Assembly (NCBI GenBank): GCA_018398765.1 | Contig: JAHBMJ010000021.1 | Coordinates: forward strand, 1-12,500 | Direction of reading: 5' to 3' | Source of the DNA: Chromera velia | Lineage: Eukaryota; Sar; Chromeraceae | Length of the DNA stretch: 12,500 nucleotides | In this document: in pieces, positions 6,601 to 12,500 of the stretch | How positions within the stretch are numbered: the stretch's first letter is position 1 | Layout of the letters: every line of letters starts with the position of its first letter | The notes under the pieces: generated by a model | What the model was told of the DNA's origin: nothing | Database searches by the model: none | What the model saw: only the letters and a program-made list of their open reading frames with translations | Program-made: the position numbers and the translations under genes

Positions 6601-7918
6601 CTAGTAACTCTCTACCCACTCAACCGTCTGACTCTTGAAACGAATCTCTTTAACCCCCCCTTTACCTACCAATCTCATCACCTTTGTCTTTTTTAAATTC
6701 ACCGTGAGCCCCCACTTGTCACAGTAAGCAGCCAACCGATCAATCCTCTTCTGGAGGTCCTGACGGGAGTGTCCGAAAATGATGAGGTCATCGGCATATC
6801 CAATGCTCTCAAGCAGAAGAGCTCCCAACCTCACTTCTCCTGGGGGTGTGTCTGGGGGGGAGGAGGAGGTTAAGGCTCAGGGCTGAGCCTCTAATTGACT
6901 TCTCCCTTCGTTCACCGCTCGCTTCCTTGGGAAGGTTTGCTCGTTCTTTTTGCCGGTGCTCTCTACATTGAAGGCTAATGAGGTATGAATGTTATTGATA
7001 AAAAGAAGAAAGAGAAGAGGAGAGAGTGGGTCCCCTTGCATGCTTCACCCCTGTTCCTTTTTCAAACATACTGTCCGAGCCCTCAATCTTCCCCATCACT
7101 TTCACATACATAGTATGAATCATTCGAATGTCCTCCTCCCCCAGCCCTTCTTCCTTGAACCTCTTTATTAGTCTCTTCCTGTCTACTTTGTCAAACGCCT
7201 TACTAAAGTCCTCAAAGGATGCAAACAACGGTCTCTTTTTATTTTTTGCAGTTTCGGATAGAGTAAACAGAGCATGAATCGCCTCTCTAGTTCCGACTCC
7301 AGAGGCCTTTCCTGAAGCCTATATATCTGTCTGTTATCGATCCTCGTTCTCAAACAAAGACGGAAATCCATAAGCAAGGCAAAGAGCTTGGCAAGAAGGC
7401 TTGCTATATGACATTGTATGGGCCTCCATTCATCTACCAATGGAGATACAGGGCCTTTAGGGACGGGAACGATGCGAAGGAAATTCCATGTGGGCGGCCA
7501 GTAAAAGAAGAGGTGAAAAAGATTAAAAAAGATAAAAAGAAGGAAACGCAAGAGACGTGATGAGCCAAAACAGATCGAGAGCAGCATGCTTAAGAGAGAG
7601 ACCTTCAAGTCCGGCTACTTTATTAGGGTTAAACTTTACTTCTTTAATGACTTTCTCATACAGGGAGAGAGAGAAGAAAGGGGACCGAGGAGAGAGAGGG
7701 GGGATGGAGGGGAGGGAAAAGCCGGAAAGACCTTCTCTTTCAAACATAGACACCCAGAAGTTCAAGAAAGTATCTGTGGAAGGCCTGCTCCCTATTCTAT
7801 CCCCTCCCTTCTGTTGTGCCCTCTTCCATTTCCATACTGCTGAGGGATCTCTGGCCGCCTCCAGGGCAACGCACTCTGCCTGCACACGCGTGTATGCCGC
7901 CTTCTTTCTTACAATCAA
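6601..7918 (-). pseudogene. LINE reverse transcriptase domain, several frameshifts and stops
   Basis: The domain copies the LINE RNA into DNA at the nicked target. Parts in order down the minus strand: an Arg/Ala-rich lead-in (AAYTRVQAECVALEAARDPS, about 7905-7840); NKVAGLEGLSLKHA (about 7633-7592), matching the 'NKaaGpDgi' opening motif; then, in another frame, PPTWNFLRIVPVPKG and EWRPIQCHIASLLAKLF (about 7500-7380); then FEDFSKAFDKVDRKRL (about 7220-7172) with the first catalytic Asp; FEKGTGVKHARGPTLSS near 7065-7020, a decayed 'GVxQGxPLSP' motif; and YADDLIIFGHS (YADD at 6798-6787) with the catalytic Asp pair intact. It is followed by LTVNLKKTKVM. About 100 bases near 6840-6990 between the last two pieces are poorly preserved. 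The catalytic residues survive while the frame does not. Confidence 0.85.
6873..6890. other. Perfect 8-bp hairpin in the reverse transcriptase gap
   Basis: AGGCTCAG, GG, CTGAGCCT. It lies in the poorly preserved stretch between the GVxQG-like and YADD motifs of the LINE, next to a G run. It may be a small rearrangement footprint. Confidence 0.5.
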
Positions 7919-8425
7919 CCTTCCTCTCTCTCTTACCAGCTTTCTATTTCTTTCTATACTCTCTGGACCTGCCGTTGCCTCTCCTGCCTACTCTTTGTGT
8001 TCTTAGTTCTTTCTCTGCTCTCCTTACCCGTTTATTCATTTCTTTAGACTCACTGTCCCACCAGAGGGCAGCTGTCTGTCCATCTTTCCGTTTACCATGT
8101 TACTTCTTGCCCCTCTGCTCCCTCCCCCCCGGTTTTGCTAGCTTCTCTTCCTATTTACCTGCTAGGTCTTTTATCCTTTCAAGCAGGGAAACAGGGATAG
8201 GCGCAGGGGGGATTGCCCGGATTAGGTCATGGGGGGGGGAAGGGGGGGGGGGAATGGGTAAAAGAGGCAATCCATTGTGTTTAACCTCAGCTGCCATCAG
8301 ACCTGCCTCCCACAAATCCGGCCAACAAGCCTCCGCAAGCTGCTGCACGGAAGTTGCCATATCTGAAAGCTCCTCATCCCTTACCGGTAAGACTCTGCAC
8401 GGCTTCTTGAAAAGGGGGGCAGGGA
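7919..8425 (-). pseudogene. LINE linker between endonuclease and reverse transcriptase
   Basis: The minus strand reads a broken, basic and Ala-rich linker. One frame (8360-8151) gives SVQQLAEACWPDLWEAGLMA and later IPVSLLERIKDLAG. Lower down come Arg-rich stretches leading into the reverse transcriptase. Linkers of this length and charge lie between the two enzymes in APE-type LINEs. It holds G runs (8222-8253) and C runs that have probably caused length slippage. Confidence 0.5.
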
Positions 8426-9562
8426 TCAGAGAGGGATGCTAGGAGGCCCCCCCCTGGGATATAGAAGGGAAATGGGGAGAGAAAGCGACTCCACATTAAC
8501 CAAGATGAGACCACACGAAACTGAGTAATATTCTGGGGCAGTATCAGCAAACATTTCAATTATGAAAGAATTCCAAGAAGACAAAAGTACACTGTCAGGG
8601 TCAATTAGAATGAAGTCAATTACAGAGCATGGCCTGCCTTCTCTGTAATATGTGTACCCCCCTGAACAGTCGATTTCAAGTTTTCTTTCTTGATCCTTTA
8701 GTTTTATACCGTTGAGTGGTACCAAGTTCGAGGGCCGGAATCGAGGCCTTGCACAACCGCAGCAGAGTGCAACCTTCTGTGTCTACTTATGCTTCGCAAT
8801 CCCACTCCTTAGCTACCCCCTGAACAAGCCTACATTCTTCTTCTGCCCCCCCCCTTCCCATGTCCTCTCTGGGCCCTGTCTCTTCCGAGGTTATCTCCCT
8901 CTCCACGTGACTCCCTTTGAGAATTCTGTTCCGAATCGGATGTGTAAATTAAAACCCTCTAGGACCAGTCGCTTGGCCAATAGAGAGACATCACACACCG
9001 CGTCTAACAGAAATTTCCTTTCCTGTTTTTTTGAGACCCCGTCCCTCAAAACCATACCAGCGCCTCTCTGTAGAAAGTATACACCAAAAATAAAAAGAGA
9101 ACCCCCACCCCCCACCTTCCATGTCTTCCCCCCTTCTAAGTGTTTCTAAGACTTGCATACACCCTTGTACGTGCAGTCTAACAATGTTCGGCCCACACAG
9201 CTCCCATTGAGGTTTCAGGTGGGCTTGCAGACTTTTTCTAACTAGAATGCAGACCCTACCTGTATTTTGTTCCTTGTCCTGTGCCTTTCTATACACCCCC
9301 TACTTCCTTCTATGCACTCCCTATGCAAATAATTCCAGCCAGAATGTTCTCCTGCAGTTACTTTCACAGAGGGAAACCGCGTCTCTGTGAGTACAACGAT
9401 GTCCACCCCCCGCAGCCATCTATCAAGAGACCTATTAGAAATTTTGAATCTTAGGCTGCCTACATTTAACGTCGCGACGACCAGTTGTCTCTCTGTTTGT
9501 CCGACTAACTCGAAAGGTACAGACGGGGAGGAAAGGGAAGGAGGAGGTGTTTCGAATACTTA
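8426..9562 (-). pseudogene. LINE apurinic/apyrimidinic-type endonuclease domain, decayed
   Basis: The enzyme nicks the target DNA to prime reverse transcription. Motifs on the minus strand in order: LVVATLNVGSLRF (about 9484-9446) with the conserved Asn; VDIVVLTETRFPS (about 9405-9370) with the metal-binding Glu; GRVCILVRKSLQ and GPNIVRLHVQG in a second frame (about 9270-9160); FGVYFLQRGAG and LVLEGFNLHI in a third frame (about 9095-8945), the latter a damaged 'GDFN' motif; and GGYTYYREGRPCSVIDFILID (about 8670-8605), the 'SxID' motif. The final Ser-Asp-His motif is not recognisable. An in-frame TAA at 9562-9560 cuts the domain from the N-terminal segment. At least two frameshifts are needed to read the domain through. 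Confidence 0.85.
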
Positions 9563-9835
9563 AGGAGGAACTGAAGAGGTTGTGGACGGATAAGAGAGAA
9601 AAGAGCAAGAATAACTAGGAAGAGAAGAAGAAGAAGAAGAAAAAGAGGGTGAAGAAGGTAAAGAAGGATAAGAAAAGAGAGAGTCGGAAGTGTACTTTGA
9701 GGTAGAAATGTGAAATAAGGAATCGGAGGAAGAAGCCGAGAGAGGGGGTATCTCTGGAGAGGTAGGGGATTGGCCTGCTCGTTTCTTTTCCCAAAAATTC
9801 TCTATCAATTCTCTAGGTACCTCCCCTGTGGGAAC
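9563..9835 (-). pseudogene. LINE N-terminal Ser/Pro-rich segment
   Basis: This frame is the same as that of the endonuclease start and is separated from it only by the TAA at 9562-9560. It runs down from just below a TAG at 9838-9836. It opens VPTGEVPRELIENFWEKKRA and turns into a Ser/Pro/Tyr-rich stretch of about 50 residues; there is no ATG, so its start is unknown. The long GA-rich run on plus (about 9580-9700) is its coding strand complement. It may be a leader of ORF2, or the end of an ORF1. I recognise no nucleic-acid-binding motif. Confidence 0.5.
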
Positions 9836-9867
9836 CTAATGAAGCCTGCCCCACCCCTTTTTTCTAA

Positions 9868-10347
9868 CTCTGTATTGTCTATCTAACCCACTCCGACCCC
9901 CTACTCCTTATATCTACCACCTTCCTTATCCTTACTTATCCCTCTATTATCTGCGTCTGGTGCCTCCCTCTAGGCCTCCCTAGAGTCCCTACCCTCTCCT
10001 CTCCTTCTATTCGAAAATTTGGTGATCAGCTTGAGAACGGAGCCCCTAAGTATTCAAAGTTTGTGTACGTCACAATCCAGGATACTACTGATGATAGGGC
10101 TGAAACCTCCCTGAACCTAAGTGTCACTTCAAAAAATATAATTAAGATGATCTCTACCTGCGGCATCGTTTTTCAAGAGACCGTCTACGCTTGCGGTATA
10201 CATGGTCAAGACACCGACCAGATATGCGGCTTTGGCTTTCAAGACACCATAAATGGTCCACGCCGCAGGGCGGCGCAGACGCGGACTTTCAAGCTTATCT
10301 ATACTTATCCAAAAATATGGCTTGAACTTTCAAGTACTTTTAAGTAG
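9868..10347 (+). CDS. Unassigned open frame with 11-residue repeats
   Basis: A plus-strand frame is open from after a TAA at 9865-9867 to TAG at 10345-10347, about 159 codons. The first ATG is at 10147. I do not recognise it. The first 45 codons are pyrimidine-rich and hydrophobic and look non-coding, possibly intron: a CT-rich stretch ends near GGTGATCAG (10021-10029), an acceptor-like site. The part from about 10030 looks more protein-like (LENGAPKYSKFVYVTIQDTT). It includes three 11-residue repeats CGxxxQ(D/E)Txxx at 10159-10257, then a basic stretch. The frame ends just before the TA that flanks the next transposon. It could be an exon, a remnant of a mobile element, or chance. Confidence 0.25.
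   Translation, partial: LCIVYLTHSDPLLLISTTFLILTYPSIICVWCLPLGLPRVPTLSSPSIRKFGDQLENGAPKYSKFVYVTIQDTTDDRAETSLNLSVTSKNIIKMISTCGIVFQETVYACGIHGQDTDQICGFGFQDTINGPRRRAAQTRTFKLIYTYPKIWLELSSTFK
10159..10257 (+). repeat. Three diverged 33-bp tandem units
   Basis: Units at 10159-10191, 10192-10224 and 10225-10257 each begin TGCGG and carry CAAGA(G/C)ACC at the same offset. Each codes for 11 residues: CGIVFQETVYA, CGIHGQDTDQI, CGFGFQDTING. The word TTTCAAG recurs further at about 10288 and 10328, and VTIQDTTDD upstream resembles one unit. Confidence 0.7.
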
Positions 10348-10349
10348 TA

Positions 10350-10401
10350 CACGGTTGCCCCGCTTTTACTGACATTCTCCTAGGATGAATGCCCAGAACA
10401 T
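10350..10401 (+). repeat. Left terminal inverted repeat of the TA-flanked element
   Basis: About 50 bases pair with 11703-11754 with a modest number of mismatches. The longest shared block is TGACATTCTCCT. Confidence 0.75.
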
Positions 10402-10525
10402 CCCTCGATTTCTGACGCATATGCCCGCACAAACGTACAACAAATTGGGCTTATGCCTGGGAGGTCCTAGGGATTTTTTTTTATTTTTTAATAAATGCCT
10501 AGGATTTTCCCTAGGAGTTTCTAGG
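10379..10525. repeat. Left subterminal CCTAGG array
   Basis: Perfect CCTAGG palindromes at 10379, 10466, 10498 and 10510, and a near copy TCTAGGCA at 10519. Between 10494 and 10525 they form a larger imperfect palindrome (TGCCTAGGA ... TTTCTAGGCA). Confidence 0.7.
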
Positions 10526-10782
10526 CATATTTTTAGGGATAGACCAGGTAATAGTTAAAGATTTACCAGGCATAGTGACTGTTACTACAACGTTCAAAAA
10601 GATGATAATGATAGAGTCTCTAGGTATGGTTACTGTTACTTTCAGATATGTTTTACCTAAGAAGTTTTTTATATCGGTTCTGAAGGAGAAAACTGACACA
10701 AGATGCAAGCAAAGAAACAAACAAAGATAAAAGAGACTAAAAGAAGCAAGCAAAAAGACAAAAAGCAAGAAGGACGTTCGAA

Positions 10783-10858
10783 GTGCAGTAATTGAACCGA
10801 TCACGTCCGTGAATCGAAATTGACAGCCAGTCAGGGCTGCTGAACTAGCTGCCGCGCT
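10783..10858 (+). repeat. Internal module, copy A
   Basis: Runs from GTGCAGTAATTG to CTAGCTGCCGCGCT. It contains ATCGAAATTGACAGCCAG. It is directly repeated at 11171-11286 and preceded in both places by A-rich CAAACAAAG-type sequence. Confidence 0.8.
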
Positions 10859-11170
10859 ACCTGCGAACAAGTATGAAAGGCATCAGAACGGTCATCCTAC
10901 CTCATTTTTTTAAAGACTTTTGATTCAGAATTGCTTTCTGTCAGCCTCTCTCCTTCTTTCTCCCTCTCTCTCTTCCTTCTGTTTGGCAACGACGCTCTGT
11001 CCTTCTCACTTTCATAAAAGATGCGACTCTTCAAGCCTTTGTTTGTTTATCTGTCTGTCTAGAGAAGAAGGACAAAACAAGTGGAAGAAAGAAACATGGA
11101 GATGAGCTGTCTTTCTATACAGCAAACAAAGAAACAAAGGGCAATTTTTTTTGAAAGAAAGACGGTGTAA

Positions 11171-11286
11171 GTGCAGTAATTGCATTGATCACATTCATTC
11201 ATTCATTCATTCATTCATTCATTCATTCATTCATTCATAAATCGAAATCGACAGCCAGACAGAGCTGTGCAACTAGCTGCCGCGCT
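11171..11286 (+). repeat. Internal module, copy B, expanded by an ATTC microsatellite
   Basis: Same start and end words as copy A, with ATCGAAATCGACAGCCAG inside. The GTCCGTGA of copy A is replaced by the ATTC run at 11192-11238. Confidence 0.8.
11192..11238. repeat. (ATTC)n microsatellite
   Basis: About eleven perfect CATT/ATTC units inside internal module copy B. Confidence 0.95.
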
Positions 11287-11451
11287 CTTATTTTGAATAG
11301 ATGGAATAAAAGAAGTCAGTTTTTGGTACTAAACCCAGACTTCTCTGAGGAAGAGAAGTCTTTGTTTACCTCCGCTCTGTACATGGAAGAAGAAAGAGAA
11401 ATAGATCAAGAAGAAGGTGGAGAAGGAGTAGATGAAGACCTTAAAGTATAA
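11275..11451 (+). pseudogene. Short acidic open frame, possible transposase tail
   Basis: The frame reads RALILNRWNKRSQFLVLNPD, then FSEEEKSLFTSALYMEEERE and an acidic end, stopping at TAA 11449-11451. Upstream it runs through the internal module and microsatellite, where it has no meaning. Its place at the right end of the TA-flanked element suggests the C-terminus of a lost transposase, but I do not recognise the family. Confidence 0.2.
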
Positions 11452-11584
11452 AAATTTCATGCCTTTATGTCACATTTTATTACATTATTGCATTTCATCA
11501 GTTTTAAATCAGCTATAAGCATGTTTATCATTCCCAGGAAAATTTTTTATTTTGGTTTTTAATGCCTAAGAATTTTTTAGGAAC

Positions 11585-11648
11585 TGCCTAGACGTGTCTT
11601 CCGTACACTCCCTAGGATTTTTTTCTAAGTGCCCAGACCTATCCTAGG
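11585..11648. repeat. Right subterminal CCTAGG copies
   Basis: CCTAGG at 11611 and 11643 and a near copy GCCTAGAC at 11586, within the right arm of the TA-flanked element. Confidence 0.65.
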
Positions 11649-11702
11649 TACTATGCCTGATCAATCCCCCGACTCTCATGGTACATGCCCGGACATACCG
11701 CG

Positions 11703-11754
11703 GACAATCCGGGCATTTCACCAGGAGAATGTCAGCAAAACTGGGCCAACCGTG
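11703..11754 (-). repeat. Right terminal inverted repeat of the TA-flanked element
   Basis: Inverted partner of 10350-10401, ending CAACCGTG at the TA. Confidence 0.75.
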
Positions 11755-11756
11755 TA

Positions 11757-12500
11757 GCTAAGTTCAGAGAGGTTAGGGCTGAAAGTGACTTAAAATGACT
11801 ATATAGAGTGAATATATACCGACTCGCATGCAGCGATGTGGCTATTAATAAAATATTAATAAATACTGAGACCCCCATGCAACCGATTACACATGTAGTG
11901 TCACAGATGTGATTAATTATTGAGGGTTTTGTAACTTTTTGTCAAAGATGGTTGCTTGTATGCAAACGCTATACAGTCTGAGGGACATGCCGCAGCCGCG
12001 CGGGCGCCGGGCCGCGTGTTCATGCATGCACAGGGCCACTTCAGGCGTTTCTCGTAGGCTGCTATATTGTAGATAGCTGCTAGGCTCGGGTATATCGGAG
12101 GTCCTTGCTGTCAGATGTGGTGACTGCGGCTCGGGAGCCATTTGAGGCTCACTAGTACGCAAGCGGGACTAGTCAGACCGATATAACGCAGATCGTTTTG
12201 CGATACGCTTATATATTTGGACGATTTGAACCGTAACCCCCCATGAGAAAGTCGTAGCTAACGCTACCACCGCGATCAACCCGTACGGACAGATCTAGTC
12301 TGCCGGATAGGTGAGTGGGGTGTATGTGTGGCTACCCACAACTAAGAAGGGGGAAAAGAGGTGGGAGGGAGGGCAAACAAAAAAGGATCTCGATTTAAGA
12401 ATCGAGTCCGTCGCGATGAGAGCGAGAGGTGGAGTTCTTGGCTAGTTAAGTACAACTTAACTGCTTTCTCCAGCTTTTGATCGAAGCAGTCAGTCGAGAG
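11757..12500. other. Region of unknown content, GC-rich patch and hairpins
   Basis: It begins AT-rich, then has a CpG-rich patch at about 11987-12020. A minus-strand frame is open at 12162-11917 (first codon TTG, no ATG at its start) with fairly balanced composition (SEPQMAPEPQSP ...), but nothing confirms it. Hairpins: an imperfect one at 12181-12214, GAGCC/GGCTC at about 12135-12150, CTCGATT/AATCGAG at 12389-12406 and AGTTAAGT/ACTTAACT at 12444-12462. A strong donor-like GATAG/GTGAGT lies at 12306-12316 on plus. I see no tRNA or rRNA gene. Confidence 0.4.

Larger units (their letters stand above)
2906..9838 (-). mobile_element. Decayed APE-type LINE (non-LTR retrotransposon), split by a hAT-like insertion
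   Basis: On the minus strand a series of broken frames gives the domain order of an endonuclease-plus-reverse-transcriptase LINE: Ser-rich N-terminus (9835-9563), apurinic-type endonuclease (9562-8426), linker, reverse transcriptase (7918-6601), thumb region (about 6480-5979) and, after a 2.27-kb insertion, a C-terminal CCHC motif ending at a TAG (3208-3206). Below the stop lie about 280 bases of probable 3' UTR with two adjacent stem-loops and a (TCA)n-like tail at 2923-2906. The 5' limit is set here at the TAG just above the N-terminal frame (9838-9836); the true 5' end may be higher. Stops and frameshifts occur throughout, so the copy is dead. No target duplication for the LINE itself was found. 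The clade is not assigned. Confidence 0.85.
10350..11754. mobile_element. 1.4-kb DNA transposon with TA flanks and long inverted ends
   Basis: Left end (plus) CACGGTTGCCCCGCTTTTAC then TGACATTCTCC. Right end (minus, from 11754) CACGGTTGGCCCAGTTTTGC then TGACATTCTCC. Both go on to AATGCCC. Each end is flanked by TA (10348-10349 and 11755-11756), the target used by Tc1/mariner-type elements. The inverted similarity weakens inward, but both arms hold repeated CCTAGG words for 150-230 bases. The interior (about 10600-11500) has no intact transposase. It holds a duplicated module, an ATTC repeat and a short acidic open frame. The element is therefore non-autonomous or decayed. Family assignment beyond 'TA-flanked, inverted-repeat' is not secure. 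Confidence 0.75.

Noticed and set aside
7557-8442. Several plus-strand open frames of 85-208 codons
   Set aside because: They lie antisense to the LINE linker and reverse transcriptase, whose motifs are clear on minus.
8712-9149. Plus-strand open frame of 145 codons
   Set aside because: Antisense to the LINE endonuclease (GRVCILV and FNLHI region).
10783-10858. tRNA-like promoter boxes on minus (TAGTTCAGCAGC and GGTTCAATTAC)
   Set aside because: The spacing is a little long, no cloverleaf forms, and copy B lacks both boxes. Not enough for a tRNA-derived SINE call.
10511-10870. Minus-strand hydrophobic open frame inside the TA-flanked element
   Set aside because: Phe/Leu-rich translation of an A-rich plus strand; overlaps the inverted arm and internal module.
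12215-12275. Minus-strand GGTTCAAATC resembling a tRNA B box
   Set aside because: The T-arm does not pair well and there is no acceptor stem or D-arm at tRNA distance.
1-12500. CRISPR array, bacterial operon or phage genes
   Set aside because: No regularly spaced repeats with unique spacers, no ribosome-binding-site organisation; content is eukaryotic transposon sequence.

Overview
The window looks like accessory, transposon-rich DNA from a nuclear eukaryotic genome. Evidence: no bacterial-style packed genes, intron-like polypyrimidine/AG signals, many simple repeats (GATT, ATTC, GAT, AAT), a LINE-type retrotransposon, DNA transposons and a MYND zinc finger. The style (GATT-rich microsatellites, MYND protein, many decayed elements) made me think of a protist alga such as the chromerid Chromera velia. 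That is an inference from general appearance, and I could not test it.

Layout. About 1-451 (minus strand) is an open frame that runs off the left edge and encodes a basic, Cys-containing protein segment; it may be an exon of a resident gene. About 452-2905 holds no gene I can support: palindromic TGCA clusters, a long polypurine tract and AT-rich DNA with microsatellites. About 2906-9838 (minus strand) is one decayed APE-type LINE. Reading down the coordinates it has a Ser-rich N-terminus, an endonuclease (NVGS, LTET and SVID motifs), a reverse transcriptase (FxDFSKAFD, YADD), a thumb/linker and a C-terminal CCHC motif. It is broken by stops and frameshifts.

The LINE is split by a 2.27-kb hAT-like DNA transposon at 3714-5978. 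This has an 8-bp target duplication (TGCCCAGT), imperfect inverted ends (CAGCGTTGCCAAA / TAAGGTTACCAAA), subterminal GTACTGTA motifs and a short remnant of a hAT transposase C-terminus on the minus strand. Where the rest of the transposase should be, it carries on the plus strand a fragment or copy of a MYND zinc-finger gene, broken by two in-frame stops. The hAT element in turn holds a 450-bp foldback element (3985-4434). So the order of events can be read: LINE, then hAT with cargo, then or earlier the foldback inside the hAT.

At 9868-10347 is an unassigned plus-strand open frame with three 33-bp tandem units (11-residue repeat CGxxxQ(D/E)Txxx). It is followed directly by a second DNA transposon, 10350-11754. 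That one has TA target dinucleotides, long inverted ends starting CACGGTTG, repeated CCTAGG subterminal motifs, a duplicated internal module and an ATTC microsatellite. About 11757-12500 is of unknown content: a GC-rich patch, one weak minus-strand open frame, several short hairpins and a strong splice-donor-like sequence.

Nothing here looks like a working operon or pathway. The main interest is the nested record of mobile elements and the gene fragment carried by the hAT-like element.
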